From Apiospora phragmitis (Eukaryota; Ascomycota; Sordariomycetes; Amphisphaeriales; Apiosporaceae): 64,000 nucleotides of DNA. Positions 45,410 to 57,535 of this stretch are shown in pieces. Numbering within the stretch: position 1 is the first letter of the stretch; every line of letters starts with the position of its first letter. Made by a program: the position numbers and the translations under genes. A model generated the notes under the pieces. The model made no database searches. It saw nothing but the letters and a program-made list of their open reading frames with translations, and was not told the origin of the DNA. The stretch is from positions 372,001 to 436,000 of the forward strand of contig JAQQWL010000012.1 of the NCBI GenBank assembly GCA_038363925.1, given 5' to 3'.

Positions 45410-48400
45410 AGGAAGAAGAAGAGGTAGGAGTATCGTAGCCCGCGAAGGAGTTAGGTAAGTTTTGAGAATGTTTCTATTTTTAGATCTGTTTCCATCAAGG
45501 TAAGTTAGACTGTAGAAAATACACGTCCAATACTGAATAGTGGTATAAGCGCTCAAAGTGACTTGGACTTGTTTGTGACTTAGTACTCTGACTTTATTGC
45601 CGGCTTCTCGTGAGAATAGTATGATGTTTAGTCTTCCCTGTGTCTCGTTAATAGATAGGCACGTACCCAGCGCCATGTTCTCTATCGTGACAAAGAACTA
45701 CCCATGATATTTATTCGTGCAACCGTGGGGCTTTGGTTATGGAAAGGATTAGACCAACTTGATTCCGGAGAAGCAAGTGGTGAAGTTGCACCAACCACTG
45801 CTGCATAATCTTCTAGCATCCTCGCCGAGTGCGGGATTCATTACCCAAGCCGACTTTAATGAGCGGCAGCAGGAATTCAGGGTGGCAGGCTCATACGCCG
45901 TCATAGGAGACCATTAAACGTGTGCCACGGAGAAAGTTTACATACGGAGAATAGACTGCTCAGTTGCTCGACTTCTGTGACCTTGCTTCCTTAGACAACG
46001 TACCGGCTCAAGAACATAGAAACCACCGGAAGGACGTTGTAAAGCACTTTACTCAACGTGCAGGAAATGAAGGCAGTGTCTCCATCTTTGTCAGGACCAT
46101 GGACCGGCAGCGTAAGAATTAAAGATTCGGGAGGGAGCATTGCACTCATCATGAAAGCGAGGGCAGGCGCGCATACCCGCCGTCAGACATTAGAGTCAGA
46201 CGGTAGGCCATCAATCTTGTTGACCTTCAGCAACATCGAGATGCGTTCAAGGAGGTAATTGCGGCTTCTTGGCATCGGTGTTCCACAAAGTAGATGAGGT
46301 CAAATCCGAATGTGGCGAGAAAGAACTCGCTCGCTCGAGACGAACACTAGGTCAGAGAAAGGGTAGGGAGGAGAAAAGAAAGGGAAGGGCCAAGGAGCCG
46401 GAGACAAAGGGCTAGACATCTCCTTGCGATCATCAACAATACCTACTTATCAAGTCTACAGCACAAGGACCAGCATGGTTCTAGTCATCAACGCGCACTA
46501 TCGGCTCAGCCGCTGGCATCCTGACTCGAGACCATCTACGTACATTCATAACCAGATGGCTCGGCAGAGCTTATCACAACACGCATGTGGTTGCTTCAAG
46601 AGGTATACATGACCGAATAGTCGCTTGCCGCATCAGACGGGAAATATCGCGGGCCGTAGGCTACCGGATCTGGCTCTGGCCGGGCATCCGATCTCGGTGG
46701 ATAGGCTGAGCCGCATCGTCCCGGTCCGTGTATCGACGCCAGACAGTGTGACTACAGATGTCGGCACATTTGTTCAAAGCATACTGTTGGTATCGTACTC
46801 AGGGCGGAGGGCCCCTTTCAGTCGTCATGAATCGTGTTCGGTCTGGAGTGCCACATCGGTTGGCATCGTCTAGGTTATATAAGTCACGTTGGGTCGGGTC
46901 GGGTCTGGGTGAACAGTGGCAAGGTCGGCCCGCTGTAGTATTGGACACGCTACAGTCCTGACAAGTCATTATTCGAGGTTTTCGGGTCGCTGGAGCGTAC
47001 TTGGAGAGGAAAACATCGTCGGGTAGGTAGGTTCGAGTCTGCGACACGAGTTCCCCTTCGGCTATGAAGTCAGATTAGAAGACAACGTGCTTGGATGCTT
47101 GAAACTAGGTTTCAGGAATACAGAGATCAATCAATTGAGTCGATTCGCCTCTGCACGCAGACACTACCAGGTATTGGGACTTCAAGTCTTTGTCTGTCGA
47201 GTGCTGGCTGATTTTGGCTTACTTGATCGTTCTTCGTTTCGGTGCGGGCCGTTGTTCCCGAGCTTGAGGGCAGCTCCCCTGCAGGACCAGCACAGATGTA
47301 TGCAGGGGTAGCTCTGACTTTGCTATTAACAACTCGGACGCAGCATTGCATCTCAGAGGCAGTAACCGCTCATTCCTCGGGTACAGAGAGCAATGCGCCC
47401 AGTCGAGAGCTTTTGATCAGATGTAAATTGAGCTTCTTGACTTTTCTCTTCTCTTGCTGACATGGCGATAAGTAGTGAGCCCGGAAATTTCTCTTGATCC
47501 CAACTACCAAGGCCGTGGAAAGTGCAAACCGAATCTCGGGTAAGCAAGCCTCGCAACCGCCGACCCGATTTCAGCCGTTGTAGCACAGACCAAGAGCGCA
47601 CCTACCACGCCAGTTTTGGAAATAGCTACAAACATGACATGTACTGGGCAAAAATTTGATTTTCACAGCGGGCAGTCATCCACCAGCAATTCCCTACCAG
47701 CAAACTAATGCACCTTGAAATTATCATGTCCCTTCTCGTTATGGGCGAAAATGCCAAGCCCAAGGTTACGTTTGGAATGCTACGATCAGTGATGCTGGAA
47801 CTTATATCGTTCTCGAGCGCGATCGAATGAACGAAAGCCATGGTGAAAATCCCGTCCCGACCGCAAATGCGCCTACTTCGCATAAGCTTCCTTCCAAGCG
47901 GCTGACCCAAGGCTCCCTGGTCGAGGCTGCAAAATGCATGCAGCTTCCCCTTGGCGTGTGCCGGCATAGGTTGGGATGCCCAAGCCCTGCATGGCAGCAG
48001 TGCCGTCATGATTCATTCATGGCTTCTGACTGGCCGAAAACTCTTCGCCGTCGGGTGTGCCCCCATAACAGCACGACATGCTCATTTGCCGGGCCTGCTT
48101 ATTGTTGGCAAAATGAATCGATGACGGGCACCGTCCCAGACGTCGCCGTGATCCTTGATGGCAACACTCGCCGCATTCTCTCTTTCTCCCTCATGGCCGA
48201 CATGTCACAGTTTTCGCACTCTCGCAGTCATGGTCTGTCCGCGAAGTTTCGAAACGGGGTAGAACGTTCGACGCAAGTGATTTTCGATGCGACTTCGACA
48301 TCTCGGGTCCTGTTCAAGACAGCTCGAGTGTGTAGTAGGGCGAGGTAAGCGGCATCTCGCATTCGGTGGCACGGCCTAGGTTTTCAAGTGAATATCTTCA

Positions 48401-49461
48401 TGTAGGTTAGTATCATCATTTTCACCTTCACCGACGAGAGAAATCCAACGGAAAAATGGTAGGCCATCCGCGCTTGTTATATACCCTTCGGCTGGCCAGC
48501 GGTTTTGCTGGAAAATCTCCACCACGTGTCCGAAATGTTGACGCTCATCAACCCAGGTGGGTATATCTGGTGGGGGTCACTTGCCTCCCCTGTCTCACCT
48601 CTTTCCCTCGGGCCTGACACTCTCTTGCATCATCCAGGAATCCCAGGAAATCGCTCATGCTGGCGAGTCTGGCTATTGAATGAGATCGGAGGGCTGAAGC
48701 CGAAATGAGCATGTAGAAGCTTCACAAATGCCTTTCATCTTTCGACTTAGAGTCTGACCTCTCTTGCCCACGAATGGTTGATGAAGGATGAGGTCTTCAT
48801 ATTGTATAAAAACGGTGACATTGCTGTACACTCGGGTTTTCCGGGGTTGAAACAAATATCTACCCAAACATCAACACCAACGGCAGAAATAAGCATTGGC
48901 AAGGCCTGGGTAGTGCTGGATGACTGTGACCCGGATTGTCCCGAGGCCTTTGCTGGTGTTTGTGCAACGAATCAAGCGAAATTTCTGTCAGCCTTGTCTC
49001 GTTCGGGTAGCTTCAGCAAATTTTCTGCGGAAGCTTGGATCGTGACCCGGCCCACCCGTCAGCATTGAATGTAGTGGAGGCAGAGAGTTGATAATGTCTC
49101 TTTTGGTCGTTTTTTAGCTTCTGCTCTTGCGTTCTCGCCAGCCAGCCCGTCCCCCTACCACCCAACCCAGTGCGATTCCCGATTTTCCCACTACCCGCTA
49201 CCTACCGACACCCATTGTGCTGTACACCTCTCTCACTTGTTTCTCAGGTTGTCTCGCTGCTCTCTGCCAACTGGGTCCCCCTTCGGCTCAGCTGTTCCTC
49301 CGTCCACCTGTTCTTTCTGGAGCTCCCCTTCCTTTCCTTTCTTCCCACACCAGTCAAGAAGCTCTTTGCCTCCAGATCCAATCTTCCCTTCCCATCCATC
49401 TCAAGCTATCCATCTTTCCCGCATCACCACCACCATCTCCTCTCAACCCAAATCCATCACA
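45410..49461. other. Gene-poor stretch, 4 kb
   Basis: No supported gene in about 4 kb. The longest frame (47827-48348, plus, 173 codons) has no codon bias or domain. GGGTC repeats occur near 46889-46905. It ends in the pyrimidine-rich ATP9 promoter and leader (about 49100-49461). It could hold decayed elements, but nothing identifiable was seen. Confidence 0.45.
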
Positions 49462-50190
49462 ATGGCCTCCGTTCGTGTTGCTGCTTCCCGCCTCGCCTCC
49501 TCCATGGGCTCCAAGGTCGCCCGACCTGCCATGCGAGTTCAGGTCCCTGCCGCTGCCGCCAAGCGCACCATGACCAGTACGTGAAAATTTTTACCCATGC
49601 CCGCGAAGCTTGATGAGCATTCAAGCTCTACAGCTTCACGCACAGCGAAAGAAAGCTCTGCTTCCATCGGCAATGGCCTCAATGGCCATCCATTCATTAA
49701 TCGTCGACCAATTGGCTAATCAATGATGTTTTTTCACCCCTCGTACAGGCAACGCCTTCCAGACCGTCAAGCGCCAGCAGGCCTCCAAGATCGTCAACGC
49801 CACCACCCGCCAGGCTTTCCAGACCCGCCGCGCCTACTCTTCTGAGATCGCCCAGGCCATGGTCGAGGTCTCCAAGAACTTGGGTATGGGTTCCGCCGCC
49901 ATCGGTCTGACCGGTGCTGGTATCGGTATCGGTCTCGTCTTCGCCGCTCTGCTCAACTCCGTCGCCCGCAACCCTGCTCTTCGTGGCCAGCTCTTCTCTT
50001 ACGCCATTCTGGGTTTCGCCTTCGTCGAGGCCATCGGTCTTTTCGATCTCATGGTTGCCCTCATGGCCAAGTTCGTACGTGCTCACCGCCTGCTGATAAC
50101 GGCCCCTCTTCCGCCGACCGAGATATCTATCCATGCTCGGTCGCGTCCTATAAAATCCAAACATGCTAACCTGCATCCCAACAGACCTAA
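49462..50190 (+). CDS. ATP9: Mitochondrial ATP synthase subunit 9 (F0 c-ring proteolipid), nuclear-encoded precursor
   Basis: c-subunit of the mitochondrial F1F0 ATP synthase; as in most filamentous ascomycetes it is nuclear and imported. Three exons: 49462-49576, 49749-50074 and 50185-50190; introns 172 and 110 nt; 148 residues. The first ~65 residues form a basic presequence ([27 protein letters not shown]). The mature part begins [20 protein letters not shown] and has the two membrane helices with the proton-binding Glu in [13 protein letters not shown] and the loop motif [10 protein letters not shown]. The last exon contributes only ACC TAA, completing AKFT-stop, as in the known fungal protein. 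The end is certain because the acceptor ATCCCAACAG sits exactly before it, with a CTAAC branch point. Confidence 0.97.
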
Positions 50191-53100
50191 ACGCATTCTC
50201 CAATTTCGGAGGCTGGACCCACACCACGAGTCTGATAAGCGTCGTGTGAAGAGCGACTCTAGAGGCAATGCTGCTCCTGCACCATGTAGACGACATACTC
50301 CTGTCGCCTTCCCATGGCCGCAGGCTTGCGTGCTTGCCGTGTGTCGATTGAAGGGAACACCAACCAGCATAGACTAATAGTGGTAGATATGTCCTGGGGA
50401 ATAGAACAAGGGCATTTGGCGCGGGTAGACTTGCATAGCATTGAGATCATTTGTAGACAAGTGGCCGGAGATGGGGATATTCTGTGTCAAAAAGTCGACT
50501 GCGGGACCTGTAAAATACAACCATCATCTTTCCCTGAACCCACCTCCTTCGACTTGGATACGGCTCAAAATCTTCACCTTTTTTATTTGTTCTGATATTC
50601 AATCTGACCATGACTTCATTCTTGGAATTGGCATGTTGACATATGTGATATTGATTGTTTTCCATCGGCTAGATTCACCACGACAAGCCCAATAGACTGC
50701 AATTGAGCTTGAGATGATCAATTGACTTCAACTGGTACGGGGGACTACCCGAGGAATCTTTCCTAATTGAAATACCATTTCGTCAATCTTTTGACATGCA
50801 TGGACAACTCAATTGACAGCCCAACCGCCTCTTCACGATGGCTTCTTTGTCCTTGTCTCACACTGGCGGACAGATGGGGGGCGATTTGGTGAGGGCTTTT
50901 TTAGATTTTTTCCCGGACCAGACCCACCCCAACTGTTTCGTTATCCTCGGCCTCCTAGATAACAGAGAAAAAACAAAGCCGCATCCACAGCACACACACA
51001 ACACGAAGCAGAAAGCAAGACACCCAGCCAGGATGCACTGGCTTCTGCACTGGGTACCTCGACCTACCTCGACCACACGCAGCCACGCTTGTGTGGAATG
51101 TCCACCTTCCCCGGCTTTGTCCCTTATCTCTCGCATCTTGGCTCGCCTGGTGCTCTGAGCTCTCCCTACATCTCTTTTTCTCCTCTTTCTCCGCAAAATG
51201 GCCAAAAAGTCAATGGCGCTCTCGTCGATTGAAGGCCCACTTAACTCCGCTCCGCCGCCCGGCTGCGTTCATCAACCCAATCACGTATCGGGGATGGCAA
51301 CGTGTGGACACTGTAGGCTGTCCTCCATGGACTGACGATCTTATGATAGCGAAAACCTTCTCTTCCTCCTTTCTCCCATTTGCTTTTTTTGCTGCTGAGA
51401 CCGATCTAAGATGAAATGGATGGAGTAGTAGTTCCCGTCGTATGTGTGTATGTAAGTAGCGTAGGCCCGCTTTCCCAGTAGGAGGAGTTCTGGGTGGGTT
51501 GATTGCTTGGTCGGATCAGGTCACGATGACTCTCGGTGATCCACACGGGAGGAGGTAGGCAAATCGGGACTATTAAGCTCGCGGGTGCTGCTCCCTCCCT
51601 GCCCAAACCCCTTTTTCGTTCCCTTTGTGTATGTATTCCTTTGTATGCGACCAAATTGCGGCTGCGAATAGACGCCATCCTCTCAACATCCCAACCCAGT
51701 CAACTTTGACAACTCTACTTAGGGACCCTCAACTCCAGCACTTGCGACTGATGGACGATTGGCACACCCTTCTTGGCAAAATTGACAGCTTCGATTGCAA
51801 GAAAACAGGAACGTCCTGTCGATGGCTCATCTGGGAATCGCCCCCACTCGAACCCACGAATCTCAAGGATCTCGAGTAGAACGATGATGCTCGGCAACGT
51901 CTCAACGAAGGGCAAAAGCAATCGGCATTGAACAACAAGGGACGCCCTTTCGACGGTATCCTGCATCCATAACTTGGACCGGCTCACCCACTTGATTCTC
52001 TACCACCTGGTGCTCTCTTGCGCATAGTGGCGAGTGATCGCTCATACCCTTGGCATGAACGTTCATAGCACAGCGCGTGCATCTATTTTTCAAGTGAGAA
52101 ACAGCATGCTCCCCCAAGGAAGGACTCCAAGTGAGAGAGCGATGTATCTTCCAATGGTTTCAAGTGAAACGATCTGGAGGGAAGAAATTACACGCGAGTA
52201 GTGCACATGCACGGAACGTTGTATGAAGATGCAGTTCTGCTTCGGGACAGCGATGGCCAATTACACCGCTGTCATCAGAACGAGCAATGAGAATTGCGCC
52301 ATGATGGGGATGGTGAAGGAAAGGAGTTTGAGCCACCATCGCCTATGGCAAAACAGACTGATAGGAATCGATCCTGCCTCTGGTTGACGTGCGTTGGAGC
52401 CATCCCTCACGTCGAGTCGCACCACGTGCCGCGGAAGCCGGGGTTGATCATGCTGGTGTTGGTTGCCAGGAAGCGGATGTGGTCAATCGTGCCCTTCAAC
52501 TTGAGGGAACCATGGAAGACCGTTGCTATCGTTCCTAATGATGCTCGAAGTGACTCTTGATGATTCTGAGGGGACGAGGGAAGGAATGGACAATTGGGAT
52601 GCATTATGCACTGCAATTGAAAGTGAGATGACAGATTGCTCTTGGGGGACGTCAGGCCGAAAAGGTCCTCAGAGTTTAGGTCGATTCGATGCAGCTGGCG
52701 CGGCGGACCATTGCCCTCCACATAAAGTTCGAAGCTGTCAGCAGCAGGTTGTCGTTGCCGCTAACAATATCAAGCCCCAATTGCTATCGGCAGAAGGTGT
52801 TAAACGGGGTCTTTTCAAGGAACAATTGACCCATGGATGAACATGTTGAGCGAAAGAAGAGAAGAGGGGAAACAGAGTCAGGAGTTGGAGGTTGGACATT
52901 GAGATTGTTAAAAGGGAATCAACGCCCGAACACGAGACCGAACCGTGGCCATGTTACATACATCATGCACGCAGGGCGCCTACTACTGTTACTCCTCCCT
53001 CCCTCCTGCCTTACTTGCTCTCTCTCTCTCTCTCTCTCTCTTTTTCGTCTGTACAATACAGGCATGAGCTCGTGTGTGTGTGTCTGGTGTGTGACCCCCT

Positions 53101-54520
53101 GCCTTGCTCTGCCGCAACTTCCCCTCACGGCATCAGGTGACAAACCGTGCCATCTCATCTCACCCAAACTGCAAGAGGGCGAATGCGGGCAATCTGAGTG
53201 GCCCAGACCCTGGTCCTCCCCCAGACCCCGGATTCCACTAACTCTGCGATCCTGGCCCCATCCAACTCCACTAAAACAACTGGCCCCCCTCCTACACTAA
53301 GGACGACAAATATCTCGCGACATAGCCACAACCCCCAACACACCACTTTGCACTACTTCCTACTAAAACAGAACACCATATGCAAACCTGAAACGCCTCA
53401 AGGCGAACCACTCAGAATGCACAGGTTGAGGAGCACCACAGAAAGCCGTGACGAGAGAAGACTTGTATTAGCAAGAAGAAAGAAAGATAATACATCGGCT
53501 TCCGGCTGTTGTTTATCTCGCGATCCCACAGCTACCAGCCTTGGATGCTTCTTGGCTCGTTTTTCTGATACCATTTCCAGGGGCCACGACAAGAAAGAAC
53601 TTGCCCGAAATAGCAGGTCACTCTGTGCGACGTGGCAGTAAAAGCTTGAAATCCCAGAAAGTCATCTGGAGGCCAACCTTGATAGGGGGAACAAGATTGC
53701 ATACTTACTTCCGACCACATAGATATCATGACCTCGATGCATTCTCGACTCAGAGATGTGAAACACCCGGAAACATTCAGTTTCAACCTCCATACTTTGC
53801 GGAATCGAACCCTTCATGAATACCTCAAAATCATAGCAGTTCTTACTAACACTGATGTTGGTTCTCAACCTGTTAGCAATTGTTTTGTACCAGTTTCAGC
53901 ATCCTGACCGTGCGTCTTTATGTCTAGAGGGTGCTCGCCGAAACCAGGGGAACATAGGTGTGTCTTCTTCCCAGTATCAATCGAAGTCCATCGGCTGAGT
54001 CGGTAGGGATCGTTCCTGGAATGCACAGCCGACCTCGTTCGTATTTCCCCCTCTTCCTTCGGCTTCGGTTCTGATACTATGCCAGCCGGACAGAAACGAG
54101 AGAATTGTCGTGAGCAACGAGCAGGTTTGCTCCCAACTAGAAAACACCCCAAAACCCCAGAAAAAACCATCGAATTTTCAAAAGTACTCCCGCCCTGGCG
54201 CCCTGATATCATCAATAATACTGGGCTCCTTCGCTGTACACACGGTTTTCTTCTTAGATATCCAAGTTAAACGGCCAAACAGGAAAAGACGTTGTCCTTG
54301 AATATAAGCAATGAAGAAAACTCCGTCGTACTTCTTCACCATCAAAAGCCTATACTACTCACATATTTCGATAACAGAGACATTTTGATATCCTTTTACT
54401 GAAACGGAGACTGCGAAAGATTCTGAGAATTATCTCAAAGGTTTCCCTTGCTTCCTCTCTATTTTAACTAATATCGTCATCATACACTCCGCGCTCCTCA
54501 ACTCTGGGGCCTAAACAGCC
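50191..54520. other. Gene-poor stretch, 4.3 kb
   Basis: No supported gene. A TC microsatellite lies at 53018-53041. A minus-strand patch at about 52407-52500 (DHIRFLATNTSMINPGFRG) looks somewhat codon-biased and may be the last trace of a gene, but upstream sequence is not coding-like. Confidence 0.4.
53018..53041 (+). repeat. CT dinucleotide microsatellite
   Basis: About 12 units of CT, followed by T5 and then a GT-rich tract at 53072-53092. Confidence 0.9.
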
Positions 54521-55049
54521 ATGCGTTTCTTCCTGCTCTTGTTCCTCGCCGGGTATCATCGTCCCGGCACTCTGCCACCTCGCCGGCGTTAACCCCTCCG
54601 ATGCTGGTAGCGGCATCGGTTTCCATCCGACATGATTGGTCGAGATGCAATAGGAGGTCGAGGTCGCCCCTCTGCCGGGCCAAGATCCTGAGCGACACGG
54701 TCCAGGAGGCCATCCGCGCATCAGCCCGGACTTCCAGTTCGGCTTCGACAACGAGTCGGCAAGGGCGGAGGCAGAGACAAGAGCCGAGGGAGCCGGCCTC
54801 AGAAGCATCAGCAGCTACTATCATCACCACCAGCACGGCTGCGGCGATGTCAAGGTAGCTGAAGGCATAATATTCGATCATAAGTGAGAAGTCGATCTTC
54901 CATATCATTTCATCTACGACCATGGGGCCGGGATAGGGGCCAAAGTCAAGGCCCTTGGAATGGACGCCGTTCTATACCTCATGAAACTCAGGAGCAGGCC
55001 AAGGATAGACCCCGGCAAGTACACCTGCGGCCGTGTCAGCTGCTCCTAG
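54521..55049 (+). pseudogene. Decayed gene for a secreted protein, with frameshifts and stops
   Basis: The plus strand opens with a signal peptide (MRFFLLLFLAG, then +1 frame IIVPALCHLAG). The frame passes TGA and TAG stops, is readable in a second frame as RAKILSDTVQEAIR, and then in a third as SPDFQFGFDNESARAEAETR, GAGLRSISSYY, a TGA after IIFDHK, PYHFIYDHGAGIGAKVKALG, and DPGKYTCGRVSCS before TAG at 55047-55049. Codon use across these pieces is clearly protein-like (GGC, AAG, ATC), so this is one old gene with at least two indels and three stops. I do not recognise the family. An antisense frame (54498-54923) overlaps it but is a shadow. Confidence 0.68.
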
Positions 55050-56518
55050 CAATCGGCTGTTTGAATTTGCAGCAGTGTGAGTTCTTCTCCCACCCCCGGA
55101 TATGACAAATGTTGAGTGCTGGTCATATCCACTTTCACGAGCTTGGCTCTCCTTTTAATTGCTGGATTTTGTTGTTGCAGGCCGGGAAACCGTGATCGTT
55201 CTGAGGGTTCGTCGACACGGTTGTTTCGTGATCATGCTCTGCTCTGGGGTGCTACTGCCCAAGGGAGCCTGGTTTCGCTGCTCTTCGTCGTAGTTAGCAA
55301 ATATTCCACAGGAAGTTGTTTCAACCACTACATCCAGGCCAGTAGAACACTCCGCGCGAAATGTGTTTGACCCCAACGAACAGCCGCGTCCCTAGCTCCT
55401 TCTGCTCCAGTTGTACATGTTCCGGAAAGGATTGCTCCTTTCTTTGACTTTCTCATGGGGATGCCAGTTAACAATGGGAGTCTATGGAATGTGGGAACCT
55501 TCCTATCAAGATGAAAGAATATAGATCAAACCATCTAACGCAACCAAAGTCCGCCGCAAGCAAGAGGAGGAGACACTATCTGAGCCGGCGTGACATTCAA
55601 GCTTCCATCGAACACAGCCATGATCTTTACAACGCTTATATAGTCGTCTCAAGAATCTCGTACCGCTCAATGCTCCTTATTGCTAGCAATCGTAGTAAGT
55701 ACCTAGAACTCTATTCCCTTTTATATATCTAAGTGAAGTGGCAGGCACCAATCACTCCATTCGTAAATACTTATATACAAATGAGAATAAGAAGAAAAAA
55801 GAGATCAAAACTAAAACAAAAAAGCGCACACACTTACACGAGGGGTTCTCCAGCGAGGGTATTAGTCATGAATCAGCCCTATGTGTATTGTTCAAGATGA
55901 CCGTGTTTACTTATACATATCCAAGAGGGACATAGGTGTAAATCTCCAGTTGGACCCCTTGTGCTCCAGAAACATACACGACACCAGGCCGTTTTCTTCT
56001 TGTTTTAAATTTCTCTCTCTCGATTCATGCTAGGTCAGCTCAGACGAAACATACCACTCTCCAGGTCTTCCAACCGGATAGTGCAGTCAATGAAAAGAGG
56101 CGTTGTCTTGGCATGAGCCCTGCTCGTGGCTATTTCAACACCCCCCTTTGCACACGTGGTATGTTGCACAGTGAGCTACCACGAAACTCCATGTTCGAGT
56201 ACGTCCTGGGGTCTGGCGCTGTGGACGGCGTGGCTGGACATGGTCTCGCCAGTGCCTCTGCATTAAGTTGAGATGATGTATATACTCACGTATTGGGGAT
56301 GTTGAATTGAGAGGAGGAACGGTCGAAAGAAAAAGGACGCGCATGACTCATGGATTCGTCACAGGCATACATTAAGCAACCCAGCATTCATCACTTCTAG
56401 CTGTCATCTAGACTTTTATAAGGTATGCTATTGGCGTGCCATGATATAGGTGTGTCAACGAACCTGTCGTTTATTTTAGTTCTCACTTTTTCTTCTTCTT
56501 TAGATTTGCCAGTAGCAA
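55050..56518. other. Intergenic, 1.5 kb
   Basis: No gene supported; AT-rich. The last part should be the 3' UTR of the bisphosphatase gene. Confidence 0.45.
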
Positions 56519-57535
56519 TCAACCCAACAATGACTTGCTCACAAACTCCACCTCCTCCGCCGTGCCACACACGAGCCCCGCCCGCTCGTCCGTGTCCACC
56601 GACGCGTGCTCCAGGATATCGCTGCCCGTGGCAGGGTCGATCGCCTTACCACCAGCGCACTCGACGATGAGAGCCAGAGGGAACAGTTCGTATAGCCTTC
56701 GTAGCTTCGCCTTGCTGGCGGCTGTTACGGGCGACACGTAGACGCCGTGGCCCTTGACCAGGGCGTGCACCACGTCCGGCACCAGCCCCCCGCTGTACCG
56801 CAGCGTGTACTTGTTCTGGATGTAGTGCGTCACGAGCTTCATGTAGTTCTCATCTTCAGCCGCGGCGCGCAGGTTGGCGGGCGCGAAGTAGCGCGTCTTG
56901 AAGGGCGCGTCGGCGAACTTCACGTCCGCTCGCACCACCAGTGAATCATCGGCACCCTGCTCGCCCACGGCGACCTCGAAGCACAGGGGTGATGTGCCGG
57001 GGATCCGCAGCGCGACCACGGCGGTCGTGCGCGGGCCGTAGACGCCCAGGACGGCGGCGACCTGCCGCTGCTTGGGGCTCTGGTGCAGGGCCGAGGCGCC
57101 GCGCCAGACGCCGAGGATGGTGCCGACGGACCAGTTGGGCGCGATGATGGAGCTGCCGTCGAGGGGGTCGAACGCGACCGTGTAGACCTCTTCGCGGGCG
57201 TCGTCCTCAGCGTGCGCGGGCGGCCACTCGGGCCGGCACCCATTCGGCTTCTCGACCGGGTCCTCCTCGCTGCTGGCCGTCACCACGGCGGAACAACTGT
57301 CCAGGGCCTTGCGCACGGCCTCCTCGCTCGAGATGTCGACGTTGAGCTGGTCGTCGCCGAAGGCGTTGGCGGTGCCGACCTGCGACACGGCGGACGCGGC
57401 GCGCAGGACGCGCGCGATGTCGGCGACGGCGTCGACGAGCGCGGGCAGGACCGTGGTGCACAGCATCTTGTGGGAGGCGTCGTCCGCGGGGACCCTCTGC
57501 TGGAGGAAGTCGAGCAGTTTGGTGGTGTCGCTCAT
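56519..57535 (-). CDS. Sedoheptulose-1,7-bisphosphatase-like protein (FBPase class 1 fold)
   Basis: Predicted sugar bisphosphatase, 338 residues, no introns. It is closer to the Calvin-cycle SBPase of plastids than to gluconeogenic FBPase: FDPLDGSSIIAPNWSVGTIL (metal-binding motif near residue 122), AAVLGVYGPRTT, FAPANLRAAAEDENYMKLV, NKYTLRYSGGLVPDV and SKAKLRRLYELFPLALIVE all follow the SBPase pattern. Mg2+ ligands (Asp123, Asp126 and the Glu in the SSEE and IVECAGG segments) are present. No plastid or mitochondrial targeting extension is seen, so it is probably cytosolic. Such enzymes are known in some fungi; a role in a non-oxidative pentose-phosphate route or polyol metabolism is possible. 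Whether it acts on sedoheptulose- or fructose-bisphosphate cannot be decided from sequence. Confidence 0.9.
   Translation of the reverse strand: MSDTTKLLDFLQQRVPADDASHKMLCTTVLPALVDAVADIARVLRAASAVSQVGTANAFGDDQLNVDISSEEAVRKALDSCSAVVTASSEEDPVEKPNGCRPEWPPAHAEDDAREEVYTVAFDPLDGSSIIAPNWSVGTILGVWRGASALHQSPKQRQVAAVLGVYGPRTTAVVALRIPGTSPLCFEVAVGEQGADDSLVVRADVKFADAPFKTRYFAPANLRAAAEDENYMKLVTHYIQNKYTLRYSGGLVPDVVHALVKGHGVYVSPVTAASKAKLRRLYELFPLALIVECAGGKAIDPATGSDILEHASVDTDERAGLVCGTAEEVEFVSKSLLG

Noticed and set aside
47025..47045. tRNA B-box-like GGTTCGAGTC
   Set aside because: No matching A box, acceptor stem or anticodon arm can be formed upstream.
52407..52721. Minus-strand patch that looks partly coding
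   Set aside because: Only the last ~35 codons look biased; the rest is not protein-like, so it is too little to call a pseudogene.
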